Positions 8,206 through 17,137 are shown, counted from the first letter of the stretch. The stretch is 64,000 bases of DNA from Pelosinus fermentans JBW45 (GCF_000271665.2 NZ_CP010978.1:1830501-1894500); one strand, 5' to 3'. Translations and numbers: made by a program. The notes: generated by a model from the sequence alone, not told the origin.

Positions 8206-9261
8206 ATGATTTTATCTGATATCGTAAATGCCGAACAAATCGGATCGTATTGGGATACACTGCAGGAAACTGGCGGTAATACAGATCCATTCTTGGGAGC
8301 CGCATTGTTCCCAGCAAGAAAACAACTAGGATTACAATTGTCTTGGATTAAAGGAGCGAGTGGACTGCCTGTATCTTTGGCACCTGCCGCTTTTGATGCG
8401 AAAGCGCCTATACGTGACAGAATCGGCGTAAGTAAGATTGAAACCGAAATGCCGTTCTTCCGTGAAGCTATGAGCATTAAAGAACGTGATCGTCAAGATA
8501 TTAATATCATGTTATCTGCTGCTAATTCAGCACTGTTAGAGCCAATTGTACGCAAAATATATGACGATGCTGCTGAATTGATTCGTGGTGCTATTGTTGT
8601 TCCTGAGCGCATGATCATGCAACTGTTGTCTACTGGAAAAATCTCTATTGCATCTGCTGTAAATGCTTTGACATATGATTATGATTACAAGCTTAAGGCA
8701 GCTCAGAAAAAGGCAATCACAGTGGCTGAGTCTAAATGGTCTGCTGTTGATACCGCTACACCAGTTACTGATATTATTGGGTGGCAGGATAATATGGAAG
8801 AGCTAACAGGGGTTAGACCGATTCGAGCGATTTGCACACGTAAAACATGGGGATACCTGTTGTCTAACAAACAGATCCGATTAGATATTCAAACGAATGG
8901 CACTACCGTAGTTACCGACAGTATTTTACGTAATTACCTATTCGACAAGGTTGGTATTTCTGTATCTGTATACAGCAAGAAATTCCGTATTGATAATGAC
9001 ACTAGCAAGTCCTATTTCCCAGACAATGTGTTTACATTGATTCCCTCCGGCAATCTGGGCAATACGTATTTTGGTACAACTCCAGAGGAATCGGATTTGA
9101 TGACCGGCAATAATGCAGCTGCTGTACGAATCGTTAATACCGGTATCGCAATTACTACGTATCAAGAAGTTCATCCTGTTAATACCAACACTGTCGTTTC
9201 TGAAATTGTATTGCCTAGTTTCGAGCAAGGCGATAAAGTTCTAATTGCTACGGTTGCGTAA
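8206..9261 (+). CDS. Major capsid protein, phage lambda gpE type
   Basis: This 351-residue protein matches the E-type (HK97-fold) capsid family. It has an N-terminal arm, the DRIGVSKIETEMPFFREAMSIKERDRQDI segment, a central helix LIRGAIVVPERMIMQLLSTGKI, and a C-terminal domain with TYFGTTPEESDLM and TGIAITTYQEVHPVNTNTVVSEIVLPSFE. It forms the icosahedral shell. An SD (aagaggggg) lies before ATG 8206. The stop overlaps the next ATG by one base. Confidence 0.9.
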   Translation: MILSDIVNAEQIGSYWDTLQETGGNTDPFLGAALFPARKQLGLQLSWIKGASGLPVSLAPAAFDAKAPIRDRIGVSKIETEMPFFREAMSIKERDRQDINIMLSAANSALLEPIVRKIYDDAAELIRGAIVVPERMIMQLLSTGKISIASAVNALTYDYDYKLKAAQKKAITVAESKWSAVDTATPVTDIIGWQDNMEELTGVRPIRAICTRKTWGYLLSNKQIRLDIQTNGTTVVTDSILRNYLFDKVGISVSVYSKKFRIDNDTSKSYFPDNVFTLIPSGNLGNTYFGTTPEESDLMTGNNAAAVRIVNTGIAITTYQEVHPVNTNTVVSEIVLPSFEQGDKVLIATVA

Positions 9262-9725
9262 TGGACGCTAGTACGAGAGAAACGGAGGAGGCATTACTCA
9301 ATCTGAGCAATGCCTTTATCCGTAATAATAGGCTGGCAATAAAGACAGCATCCGTTGTTGTCCAAAGGCAAGCCAGAGCAAAACATAAATTTAGAACTAG
9401 AACTGGGGCGGCCGAGAGTGCCATTGAAACTCAGTTTGTCTCTAAACTAGGATTAGATGTTGGTTTTGTCAGGCTGAACAATAATGTAGCCTTACATGCT
9501 ATGTTTATGCATGAGGGCACTAAGCCTCATATGATTAGAGCAAAAAATAAGAAGTCGTTACGGTGGGTTACGGCAGGTGGATTTGCTTTTGCTACAAGCG
9601 TGAGACATCCCGGGACTAAGGCAGATCCGTTCCTGTACAATGCCTTAGATGATTGTGCGGCTCGTATAGATGCTATCTTTGACAGATATGCACAACGAAC
9701 GATTATGGAGAGTGGTTTATCGTGA
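9261..9725 (+). CDS. HK97 gp10-like head-tail connector / tail completion protein
   Basis: This 154-residue protein shows the gp10-like signature: an N-terminal helix, RQARAKHKFRTRTGAAESAI, a beta section, an HEGTKPHMIRAK loop and the end motif RHPGTKADPFLYNALDD. Members act at the neck during tail attachment. It overlaps the capsid stop by one base and the next gene by four. In many siphoviruses this gene follows the gp6-like connector; here it precedes it. Confidence 0.7.
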   Translation: MDASTRETEEALLNLSNAFIRNNRLAIKTASVVVQRQARAKHKFRTRTGAAESAIETQFVSKLGLDVGFVRLNNNVALHAMFMHEGTKPHMIRAKNKKSLRWVTAGGFAFATSVRHPGTKADPFLYNALDDCAARIDAIFDRYAQRTIMESGLS

Positions 9726-10117
9726 GCTATAGCGTAGTTAGTAATTATAAGGATGAATTATTAAAAGATTTTGTCGATGAAGATTATATTTCTGATTCAG
9801 ATGCCTATATAAACGATCTTGCCATTTCATTAAGTGTGTTTCCTTCGAAAATACCAATCCCTTGTCCTAATATTGTGAAGCGGTTATCAATAGCGTTGAC
9901 ATATCGTGATATTGCGCGAGACCGATCTTTAATGAATAGTGAAGGGGAAGACGGGAGAGACGCTTATGAACTGAAACGTGTTTATTGGGCGAAGGAAGTG
10001 GAAAGGCTGGAAGGATTAATCACAGCAGATGCGTTAACAGGTGGGAAAGACGGTCTAGGCGGTGGGTTAGCAACGAAAGTAACTTATCCTATGAGCGTTC
10101 CTATTTATCGATCATGA
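9722..10117 (+). CDS. Head-tail connector (gp6/gp36-like adaptor)
   Basis: This 131-residue, mainly helical protein has a GTG start overlapping the previous stop (GTGA). The features YINDLAISLSVF, ALTYRDIARDRS and a long helix AYELKRVYWAKEVERLEGLITADAL fit the four-helix phage adaptor proteins that sit below the portal. The assignment is by fold-like pattern and by position between capsid and tail terminator genes. Confidence 0.6.
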   Translation: MSYSVVSNYKDELLKDFVDEDYISDSDAYINDLAISLSVFPSKIPIPCPNIVKRLSIALTYRDIARDRSLMNSEGEDGRDAYELKRVYWAKEVERLEGLITADALTGGKDGLGGGLATKVTYPMSVPIYRS

Positions 10118-10542
10118 GCTATTTAATTTGGTGGACACTTTTAAAACATTTGCGAGACTTTGCCAAACTGCAGCCGGAAATGACTGGCATTGACGTAAGA
10201 GCAGGAGCAAAGAAGCCGAAAGACCCTTATCCATGTGTAGAGTTTATTTGGGATGATGAGGACGCGCAGAACCTATATAAGACTAAGGAAGGCGAACTTA
10301 CAATTTGGTGTGACTGCTGGATAAAGAACTCTGATAAAGACCCAGCAGCGGGATATGAGGAATTATGTGCCATGCAAGAAAAAGCATGTGAAGTCATTGT
10401 ACGCTGGACAGATGCGGTTATGGAAGAAATGAACATGTTTATTAATCTCGAACTAAATGGAATCGTGTCTGATGGCGAAAGCAATCGGCCACTATGCGGC
10501 AGCCGAATGGTACTAAAAATAAATTGGAAGAGGTGTGATTAG
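10114..10542 (+). CDS. Tail terminator / tail completion protein
   Basis: The ATG at 10114 overlaps the preceding stop (ATGA). A longer frame opens upstream from 9985, but that part is out-of-frame translation of the previous gene. The 142-residue product begins with a helix (YLIWWTLLKHLRDF), then a beta-rich body (EGELTIWCDCWIKN) and a helix (EELCAMQEKACEVIVRWTDAVM), the layout of lambda gpU/DUF3168-type proteins that cap the tail tube. It is directly followed by the tube gene, as expected. Confidence 0.65.
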   Translation: MSYLIWWTLLKHLRDFAKLQPEMTGIDVRAGAKKPKDPYPCVEFIWDDEDAQNLYKTKEGELTIWCDCWIKNSDKDPAAGYEELCAMQEKACEVIVRWTDAVMEEMNMFINLELNGIVSDGESNRPLCGSRMVLKINWKRCD

Positions 10543-11643
10543 ATGGCAAAAACAGCAACGCCAAGCGCAAAGAATATGCTGCTTGGTGCAGGTAAAGTAT
10601 TTTTTGATCGCTGGGATAATGATGGGAACCCTACTGGGATTCGACATCTTGGGAATGTACCGACTTTTGAACTTAACGAGGAAGTAACTAAAATAACAAA
10701 AAAGCAGTCCATGTATGCTGCCAAAACAACCTATTTAGAGGTAGTTAGTGAGATTAAATCAACAGCTAACATCACGTTGGAAGAGTTTACACCAGAAAAC
10801 CTTGCGATGGCTTTTCTGGGTGAGGAAGGCGTGTTACTGCAAACCGATGAATCTGTATCTGATGAAGCCTATATTGCAAGTCCAGGAAGAATCATACAAT
10901 TAAAAGACGCTTACAACGTGTCAAAGGTAAGTATTAAGCCTGCATCAACACAAGTAGCGTCGATTTCACCAGCGGAGGCGTATGGTACAACCAATACCAG
11001 TAATGGTACTGTAACTTCCTCTGGGACCTATTCAGGAACAGAAGATGCAAATTACTATATTCGCATCACTGCAGCGCCTACAGTGGCAGGAACGATTGCG
11101 GGATGTACGTTTCAGTGGAAAAAAGAATTGGCCGGGGCTTATAGTATTGATGTGACCGCAGGAGCTACTGCTGCTACGTTAGAGCTTGGCGTTAAAGTCC
11201 TGCTAGCAGTAACGGGATCTCAAACATTTGTAGTCGGAGATATGTATAAAATAGTTGCAATGGCTCCAATGACTGAGTATGTAGAGGGTAAAGATTTTAA
11301 AACGGAAGCATCTATGCTCCGTGCCGGCTTAATCACCATCCCTGCAACATCAAGTATTACTGAGGGGCAAGCTGTTAAAGTGAGTTATGATAGACCAGCA
11401 GGGGCATACCCTAAAATTGCAATGGCAACGGTAGGCAGCGTAGAAGGGTATCTGCTCTTTGCGGGTGATCCTACAAAGGGACCTGCTTATAATGCAGACA
11501 TGTGGCACGTTAATATTACGCCAAATGGTGCTCTTGGTTTTATTGGAGATGATACGGGATCTTTTCAAGTAACCGTATCTGTTCTAGATGATAGGGAAAA
11601 CCATCCTGACGAACCTTTATACCGATTGATTAAATTGAATTAA
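10543..11643 (+). CDS. Major tail tube protein with an inserted Ig-like domain
   Basis: The ATG is immediately after the previous stop. The 366-residue protein has an N-terminal tube domain (KNMLLGAGKVFFDRWDNDG, GNVPTFELNEEV, STANITLEEFTPENLAMAFLG) and a C-terminal completion with GALGFIGDDTGSFQVTVSVLDD. Between about residues 140 and 250 lies an extra Thr/Gly/Ala-rich beta domain (GTYSGTEDANYYIRITAAP) resembling surface-exposed phage tube decorations. The position directly before a G/GT chaperone pair supports the assignment. Confidence 0.85.
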   Translation: MAKTATPSAKNMLLGAGKVFFDRWDNDGNPTGIRHLGNVPTFELNEEVTKITKKQSMYAAKTTYLEVVSEIKSTANITLEEFTPENLAMAFLGEEGVLLQTDESVSDEAYIASPGRIIQLKDAYNVSKVSIKPASTQVASISPAEAYGTTNTSNGTVTSSGTYSGTEDANYYIRITAAPTVAGTIAGCTFQWKKELAGAYSIDVTAGATAATLELGVKVLLAVTGSQTFVVGDMYKIVAMAPMTEYVEGKDFKTEASMLRAGLITIPATSSITEGQAVKVSYDRPAGAYPKIAMATVGSVEGYLLFAGDPTKGPAYNADMWHVNITPNGALGFIGDDTGSFQVTVSVLDDRENHPDEPLYRLIKLN

Positions 11644-11657
11644 GGAGTGACTGCATA

Positions 11658-12128
11658 ATGAAACAGGAAAAAGAGTCATTGGATATACTGTTTCCCCTAA
11701 ACTTTGATGATATTGGCGGAGAGAAAATAAATCTCCGCCCTTTTGTTTTTGGAAAATGGCCGGAGGTTATTGCTAAATCCGTTAGCATAGTAAAAACATT
11801 TTTAAAAGTTCTGAGCGAACGTGGCGAAGAGACGTTAGATATTAACCTAAGTGATGCTGGGATTGAAGCAAGTGCTGACCTATTTACAGTTGTTAGTGAG
11901 ATCGTTATGGAAGGCGGAGAAGAATTATACGATATACTCGCTATAAGCGCTCGGAAGGATCGTGCTTGGGTAAACGAGTTAGAAGGCGAGGACGGTATAA
12001 AACTTCTTATCGGAACCATTGCGGTGAATAAAGATTTTTTTACCAAGAAGGTGGCCCCAATGCTAAAGACTGTGATGAAGAGTCGAAAGACAGCGGAGTT
12101 ACCTGGGGAGCAGTTACCCAAAGATTAA
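11658..12128 (+). CDS. Tail assembly chaperone, short form (G-like)
   Basis: This 156-residue acidic/helical protein lies between tube and tape-measure genes, the position of the lambda gpG family. SD TAAGGAGTG precedes ATG 11658. It contains a run of seven T at 12035-12041 placed exactly as a T TTT TTT slippery heptamer relative to its own frame. The -1 frame is open from 12032 to 12328, so a fraction of ribosomes should make a 223-residue GT-like fusion. Chaperones of this kind bind the tape measure and recruit tube subunits. Confidence 0.8.
   Translation: MKQEKESLDILFPLNFDDIGGEKINLRPFVFGKWPEVIAKSVSIVKTFLKVLSERGEETLDINLSDAGIEASADLFTVVSEIVMEGGEELYDILAISARKDRAWVNELEGEDGIKLLIGTIAVNKDFFTKKVAPMLKTVMKSRKTAELPGEQLPKD
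12035..12041 (+). promoter_or_regulatory. -1 ribosomal frameshift slippery site TTTTTTT
   Basis: The zero-frame codons are GAT TTT TTT ACC, giving the ideal X XXY YYZ heptamer T TTT TTT. Slippage by one base reads TTT TTT TAC CAA and enters an uninterrupted frame to the TAA at 12326-12328. The last stop in the -1 frame before the site is the TAA at 12029-12031, immediately upstream, as expected if the overlap is under selection. Confidence 0.75.
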
Positions 12129-12328
12129 TTGAATCGGGACACGCCATGGAGGACATAGCTGAATATACAAAAGATCAGCTAGTCCTTTTCTATAGTGAGG
12201 CGACTAAACTAGAGGCTGCAAGACGTGCAGATTTTATTTATGACGTAAGAGCGGCGGTATGGGCAGATGGAAAAGAATTTGAAAAGATTGCTAAGGTTCT
12301 GGTTAGCATTGCAAAGGAGGAAAGCTAA
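12041..12328 (+). CDS. Frameshift extension of the tail assembly chaperone (T part of GT)
   Basis: In the -1 frame after the slippery site, 95 codons continue through TQRLIESGHAMEDIAEYTKDQLVLFYSEATKLEAARRADF, a helical domain typical of phage tail chaperone C-termini, and end four bases after a strong AAGGAGG used by the tape-measure gene. A free-standing product could start at ATG 12146 (60 residues) but no SD precedes that ATG. I therefore read this as the fusion tail rather than as an independent gene. The stop overlaps the tape-measure ATG by one base. Confidence 0.7.
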   Translation, partial: YQEGGPNAKDCDEESKDSGVTWGAVTQRLIESGHAMEDIAEYTKDQLVLFYSEATKLEAARRADFIYDVRAAVWADGKEFEKIAKVLVSIAKEES

Positions 12329-15300
12329 TGGCAAAGAATGTTAGGGTAAGGATCACAGGAGATAACCAAGATCTTCTCAATTCATTAGCTGGCGGACTAA
12401 AAGGATTGCAAGACTTTGCCGCGCAAGTTAACAGCATGAACATTAGACTTAACGAACTCCGCCAAAATGCTGACCGTGCCAGTGCCTCTCTAAACAACTT
12501 AGGAAATAGGCGCAACGGTTCTGGGGGTTCTGGTGGATCAGGAGGTTCGGGAGGATCTGGTGGACCGAGTAATGCTAGTTCAGAAATTTCACGCCTGAAC
12601 TCTTCTTTAGGGGAAACGATTGCCAAGTGCGCTATAGTAGTGTATGCGCTAAAACAGGTAGCGGACGCGGCTATGTCCATTGTCATGCCTGGTTTCGACT
12701 TTACTAAAGAAATGGAAGCTAATGAGCTGGGTATTGCCGGTATCATACAATCCATGACACTCCTTAATGGAGAAGCTGTATCTTTCAGTAAGGCAATGGA
12801 AATATCTGCTGACCGTGTTGCTAAATTGCAAAAAGATGCCATTAGAACTGGTGCCACTTTAAAAGAACTTGTAACTGTTTATAGAGCTGTACTCGCTCCA
12901 GGACTAGGCGCAGACATGAGTTTGGATGAAATACAGACGATAACAACCTTAGGGGCTAATGCAGTTAAAGCAATTGTACCAGGAAACGGTGCCGCACAAT
13001 TGCAAATGGTACAGGAGGTAAGAGACTTAGTACAAGGCGGTATACAACCTGCTTCTTCTACATTAGCAACTTCTTTAGGAATCACTGACGCAGACATAAA
13101 AAAAGCTAAGAATTCCACTGAGGGTCTATATGCATTCTTGTATGATAAACTGAAAGGGTTCCAAGATGTATCAAATGCTTTTCCAGATACGTTACAAGGG
13201 AAGATAGATAATCTACAAGAAGTAGCTGTAATAGCTAGTTCTAAGATAACGGAAGCTTTTGAAGAGGACTTTAAATATGCTTTATCTTACATCACAGGAC
13301 TTTTTGGAGATTTAAATACGCAGACAGGTGAACTTGAACTAAATCCAGCTTTATTAACGGGCATACGTGATGTTCGCAACGAGCTTAAAGACTGGTTAGA
13401 TATTTTAAATCAATTATATAAGAACCAAATGATGACAGACTCTGAAATTCTTCAAGGACTATCTGATATATACAAAACTATAAAAAATATTATTTCTTCT
13501 ATGGTGGATTTAGAAACTTCCATAGAAAACTTATTAGGTATTGACGTATTAAGTAGCTTTTTCGGGCAGGGAATAAAAGACCTCCTGCATGACTTGCGAG
13601 AAGCGTCCGACATTATGGCAGAAGCTTGGCGTATTATATCTGGAAGAAAGAAAACGGTAGCATCTGATGGATCATCTTTAAGTCACCCTAACACAGCGTT
13701 AGAAGGTATCAGGGCAATACCGGCTACTGAAGATGATCGTAAAAAGTACGAGAAAGCTGAAGCTGATAAATTAAAAGCTAGGCATGAGAATGCCACTAAG
13801 GCGTTAGCAGAATCTCAGGAAGCTCTTAAATTAGCTGAAGCACAAATCAAGGCCGATGCAGAAATGGCTAAAGCCCAGATTAAAGCCGATGCTGCTCGAT
13901 TGGATTCCTTACATCAACAAGGTACTTTAATAAGTGAAGCCGATTACGCTACAAAGAAAGCGGCTCTTGACTATAAACTATTACAGGTTGACCAGGAGTC
14001 ATTGCAGAGAATCTTAGAAGTCGTAAATGGTACGATGTACAAAGATGATAAAACACAGCGTGAAAAGCAAGGCTCGTTAAACGAGCAAATTAAAGTAGCT
14101 ACCGCAGCATTAGAAAGGTTTGGAGCTACGCTAACGGATGTGGAAACCGCTGTATCAACTGTATCTGGTGAGGGGAATGCTTGGTCACGTGAAGTTGGGA
14201 ATGTCAATATTGAAGGTCTAAAAGATAATGCCAAAAGTGCAATTGATATGCTGGGTGCCTGGTTCCAAAAAGAAACAGGTAAGCAAATGACCGTTTCCTC
14301 TGGTCTTAGAGACTGGGGTGGTCACGTAAGTGGCACCAAGTTTGATGTTGTTGATGATTTTGTTTCTAGAGATTTAGAAGATAATAAAAATGGTATTCGT
14401 GATAGGATGATCGCATATGCAAAATCAATTGGCCTGCAAGTCCTTGACGAATATGCTGATCCTTCCGAAAGAGCAACTGCTGGACATTTAGACTTTAATG
14501 CAAAGGATTTTACTACTACCTTTGTTGCCCAAGCAAAAGCTAAATTTGAACCGATCTTAACGAAGAGTGGATTAGAATATCAAAAAGATATATTAGCTCT
14601 ATTTGCTCAAGCTGATGATATAGCTAAACAACTTGCAGAGGTACACGGCGATGTTTCCAGCAGGCAAAAAGCGGAACTTGCTGCAAAATATGATGAACAA
14701 ATCACAAAGTTCAAATTAAATAGCATGGATAATTTAGCTAAAATGACACAGGAGTTGAAGGATTCTGAGTTTGCAAAGCTTGATTTTGCTCAAGCACAGA
14801 AAAACCTAGAAATCGCCAACGAGGAAATGGTTACTGTCCAGATTGATCTGTTGAATAATATGGCCGATGGTACGAAGTCCGCGTCTCAGGTGAGCGATGA
14901 ATATGCCAAGCAGTATAATGGTAAAACGCAAGCTATCCTTGCTGAGTTGCAGCGGCAGTTGGCTACTGCTGGTGATGACCGGGAACTTGCCAATAAAATC
15001 CGTGCCACTATTCGCGGGATTAGCGATAAGTTAAGTACGTTTTTTGATGCTGTGATCCAGCGTATTGATGCCGAGCTGCAAAATGAGATTTCGATGATCA
15101 ACGCTGATCGCGGCTTGACTAGTATGCAGAAGTCGGATGCCATTGATGCGGTGACGAGGGTGGCATATGCTAAGAAGGCGGACGAACAGAAAAAGAAGGC
15201 GGATGAACTCCGCGATGCTGATAGAAGAGTTGGCACCAATTATAACGCTACTACTATTATTGATCTTGAAAAATCTGCTGAATTAAATCGCAGACTTGCC

Positions 15301-16008
15301 GAGACTCCAACTCTTCTTGATAAAATTCACCAATCCAGCAAGCAGGCTTTTGAAGATGGCTTACTTACGTTCCTCACGGATGGTATAACGCAATGTAATT
15401 CTCTTGGGGAAGCCTTTCGTAATTTAGCTAACTCTGTTCTACAGTCAATTCAAAAGATTTATGCCGAGGCAGTAACTAAAAATATTATGAGTATGTTGGG
15501 GTTAGGCGATGTAAATTCGGCAACCCCTACATTTACGATGCCTACCCAAACGGTACCTGCTTTTGCTGAAGGTGGTTCAATGGATAGCGGTTTAGTTAAG
15601 GGACCAGGGACTAGCATAAGCGATAGCATATTAGCCTATGCATCTAATTTTGGAAAGTTCTTGAACATATCAGATGGTGAGTTTGTTATGAAAGGTGCAG
15701 CGGTTAAATCGTTAGGCGTATCCGCACTGAATGCATTAAACAATGGTGTTGATCCGCGCCGGATATTTAAATCATATGCTACTGGTGGAAGTTTGATGGG
15801 AAATTCGGTAGCTTCTATGGCAGGACCACAAGATATTGCTGCTTCATTGCAGTCTGGAGATGTTAGTGTACCTCTAAAGGTTGTCAATGTAACAGATCCT
15901 AATGAAGTTGGTCGCTATCTTCAAAGCCGCAATGGAGAAAAAGTAATGGTGAACTTTATGAAAAATAATTCTGGCATGGTCCGCCAAATCTTAAACATAC
16001 GAGGCTAA
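12328..16008 (+). CDS. Tape measure protein with embedded M15-like peptidase domain
   Basis: This 1226-residue protein is the longest in the prophage and sets tail length. Its N-terminus is helical and is followed at about residues 64-79 by a low-complexity Gly-Gly-Ser repeat, then a hydrophobic segment (AKCAIVVYALKQVADAAMSIV) and long Ala/Lys/Glu coiled coils at about 475-540 and 760-950. Between roughly residues 630 and 735 lies a segment resembling the M15 D-Ala-D-Ala peptidase fold: SSGLRDWGGH with H666, D673 (HxxGxxxD spacing), and a later GHLDF with H720. Such a domain would open peptidoglycan during DNA entry. The C-terminus returns to Gly-rich, ejection-type sequence. Confidence 0.85.
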   Translation: MAKNVRVRITGDNQDLLNSLAGGLKGLQDFAAQVNSMNIRLNELRQNADRASASLNNLGNRRNGSGGSGGSGGSGGSGGPSNASSEISRLNSSLGETIAKCAIVVYALKQVADAAMSIVMPGFDFTKEMEANELGIAGIIQSMTLLNGEAVSFSKAMEISADRVAKLQKDAIRTGATLKELVTVYRAVLAPGLGADMSLDEIQTITTLGANAVKAIVPGNGAAQLQMVQEVRDLVQGGIQPASSTLATSLGITDADIKKAKNSTEGLYAFLYDKLKGFQDVSNAFPDTLQGKIDNLQEVAVIASSKITEAFEEDFKYALSYITGLFGDLNTQTGELELNPALLTGIRDVRNELKDWLDILNQLYKNQMMTDSEILQGLSDIYKTIKNIISSMVDLETSIENLLGIDVLSSFFGQGIKDLLHDLREASDIMAEAWRIISGRKKTVASDGSSLSHPNTALEGIRAIPATEDDRKKYEKAEADKLKARHENATKALAESQEALKLAEAQIKADAEMAKAQIKADAARLDSLHQQGTLISEADYATKKAALDYKLLQVDQESLQRILEVVNGTMYKDDKTQREKQGSLNEQIKVATAALERFGATLTDVETAVSTVSGEGNAWSREVGNVNIEGLKDNAKSAIDMLGAWFQKETGKQMTVSSGLRDWGGHVSGTKFDVVDDFVSRDLEDNKNGIRDRMIAYAKSIGLQVLDEYADPSERATAGHLDFNAKDFTTTFVAQAKAKFEPILTKSGLEYQKDILALFAQADDIAKQLAEVHGDVSSRQKAELAAKYDEQITKFKLNSMDNLAKMTQELKDSEFAKLDFAQAQKNLEIANEEMVTVQIDLLNNMADGTKSASQVSDEYAKQYNGKTQAILAELQRQLATAGDDRELANKIRATIRGISDKLSTFFDAVIQRIDAELQNEISMINADRGLTSMQKSDAIDAVTRVAYAKKADEQKKKADELRDADRRVGTNYNATTIIDLEKSAELNRRLAETPTLLDKIHQSSKQAFEDGLLTFLTDGITQCNSLGEAFRNLANSVLQSIQKIYAEAVTKNIMSMLGLGDVNSATPTFTMPTQTVPAFAEGGSMDSGLVKGPGTSISDSILAYASNFGKFLNISDGEFVMKGAAVKSLGVSALNALNNGVDPRRIFKSYATGGSLMGNSVASMAGPQDIAASLQSGDVSVPLKVVNVTDPNEVGRYLQSRNGEKVMVNFMKNNSGMVRQILNIRG

Positions 16009-16038
16009 TTGACTTAAAACGGCAAATAATGGTATATT
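16009..16038 (+). promoter_or_regulatory. Probable sigma-A promoter for the accessory gene at 16061
   Basis: TTGACT at 16009-16014 and TATATT at 16033-16038 are separated by 18 bases. They begin right after the tape-measure stop, indicating a gene expressed from the prophage independently of the late operon. Confidence 0.6.
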
Positions 16039-16060
16039 GTAGTCAAAAAGGGTGATTGAT

Positions 16061-16555
16061 TTGAGGAAAGTCGCGCTCATTTTGAGTTTGATTATGTTAT
16101 GGGGAGTGACTGTGGTTAGTGCAGAAATAACAAGAGGAATAGATACTTTTACTGAAGGAGTGACTATTAATAGTGGAATTAATGCAGATCCTACAAACCT
16201 AAAGTCGCTTTATTTCAGTAAAATTATTCAGCCTAATGCAGTGGTAGATTATGAAATTCAGGCAACTAGGATAAATTTAAAAGATTTCATTTTTTTAGAT
16301 ACTTTTATGGAAATAAATATTGACAATTATTCTGTTCAAAAGATAGCTGTTAAAGAAGCAAAAAAAATGTCCTTGGTTAACAAGAACGATATATATTCAA
16401 ATATTATCGTTTCAGTGCCAAACGGTATAGTTCAAGAAATTACGTCTGCAAAACGTATTGCATTGAGATTTCAAACTGCCGCAGGATCATACGTCTACGT
16501 CCTCCCCGATCCCGTGCTAGCCGAATGGCAGCAAGTAATCAACACCGAAAAGTAA
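16061..16555 (+). CDS. Exported accessory (moron-type) protein of unknown function
   Basis: The N-terminus is a clear signal peptide (RKVALILSLIMLWGVTVVSA followed by E), so the mature ~145-residue protein should act in the envelope. The TTG at 16061 has AAAAAGGG at the right distance; a GTG at 16052 would lie inside that SD. The body is beta-rich (VDYEIQATRINLKDFIFLDTFMEINID; AKRIALRFQTAAGSYVYVLPD) and matches no family I know. It has its own promoter directly after the tape-measure gene, typical for lysogenic-conversion genes, for example superinfection exclusion, which is only a hypothesis here. Its last codons contain the direct-repeat sequence that recurs at 18142. Confidence 0.65.
   Translation: MRKVALILSLIMLWGVTVVSAEITRGIDTFTEGVTINSGINADPTNLKSLYFSKIIQPNAVVDYEIQATRINLKDFIFLDTFMEINIDNYSVQKIAVKEAKKMSLVNKNDIYSNIIVSVPNGIVQEITSAKRIALRFQTAAGSYVYVLPDPVLAEWQQVINTEK
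16526..16536 (+). repeat. Left copy of 11-bp direct repeat TGGCAGCAAGT flanking the Panacea cassette
   Basis: TGGCAGCAAGT here encodes W-Q-Q-V at the end of the exported protein. The same 11 bases, again readable as W-Q-Q-V and followed by similar codons, occur at 18142-18152, 1616 bp away on the other side of the Panacea pair. Confidence 0.6.
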
Positions 16556-16638
16556 CGCTGGTATCTGAATTGAAGCAGCAAACAAATGGACATTGTAATA
16601 TTATGTATAAATATAAATCCCCAAAAGTTCATTTCGTC

Positions 16639-16667
16639 TTACTTTTTTGATTATTTTCGTATATAAT
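16639..16667 (+). promoter_or_regulatory. Probable promoter of the Panacea operon
   Basis: TTACTT at 16639-16644 and TATAAT at 16662-16667 have a 17-base spacer, and an SD (AAGGAGG) and ATG follow about 30 bases downstream. The -10 is perfect and the -35 is weak. This would let the pair be expressed during lysogeny. Confidence 0.55.
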
Positions 16668-16696
16668 AATAATAAAAGGAAAAGGAGGTTCTGGAA

Positions 16697-17137
16697 ATGA
16701 AGTATAGTGCATTAGAAGTTGCAAAATATATACTAACGTATTGTTTTAAGGCTGACACTCCTATCAGTAATTTAAAATTACAGAAACTCTTATACTTTGT
16801 GCAAGGAGAATTCTATAAAGAAAAAGGAGAACCTTTATTTACAGAAGATATCTCAGCATGGCAATTCGGTCCAGTGGTTCCAGATGTTTATTATGAATTT
16901 TGCGTTTATGCAGGAACACCTATTTTAAATTCATATACAACTGAAATCGGATCCGAAGACAAACAGCTCATTAATTCAGTTATTAAAGCCAAAGTAAAGA
17001 CACCTACATGGAAGTTGGTTGAGGAAACGCATGCTGTTGATACCCCCTGGTATGAAATTTACAATAAAAAAGGTAATCGGTCAGTCATACCCAAAAACTT
17101 GATTTTTGATTATTTTTATGCGACAGGTACTAACTAA
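16697..17137 (+). CDS. Panacea-domain (DUF4065, SocA/GepA-like) protein, candidate antitoxin
   Basis: This 146-residue protein shows the Panacea signature at about residues 22-75: LKLQKLLYFVQGEFYKEKG, EPLFTEDISAWQFGPVVPDVYYEF. Panacea domains are known as promiscuous antitoxins that neutralise unrelated toxins encoded next door, and SocA is the proteolytic adaptor form. The gene has its own promoter and an AAAGGAGG site, and the following gene starts two bases after its stop, the usual tight antitoxin-toxin coupling. This makes the neighbour at 17140 the probable toxin or effector. The domain call is firm; the activity is inferred. Confidence 0.82.
   Translation: MKYSALEVAKYILTYCFKADTPISNLKLQKLLYFVQGEFYKEKGEPLFTEDISAWQFGPVVPDVYYEFCVYAGTPILNSYTTEIGSEDKQLINSVIKAKVKTPTWKLVEETHAVDTPWYEIYNKKGNRSVIPKNLIFDYFYATGTN

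Noticed and set aside
9985-10113. Upstream extension of the tail terminator gene
   Set aside because: The extra 43 residues are out-of-frame translation of the preceding connector gene; ATG 10114 overlapping its stop is the better start.
11630-12121. Reverse-strand frame of 163 codons
   Set aside because: It mirrors the tail chaperone gene; Ser-rich antisense composition and no SD, while the + strand gene has SD, position and frameshift logic.
12303-12857. Reverse-strand frame of 184 codons, Pro-rich
   Set aside because: Its Pro-Pro-Glu/Asp repeats are just the antisense reading of the tape-measure Gly-Gly-Ser linker.
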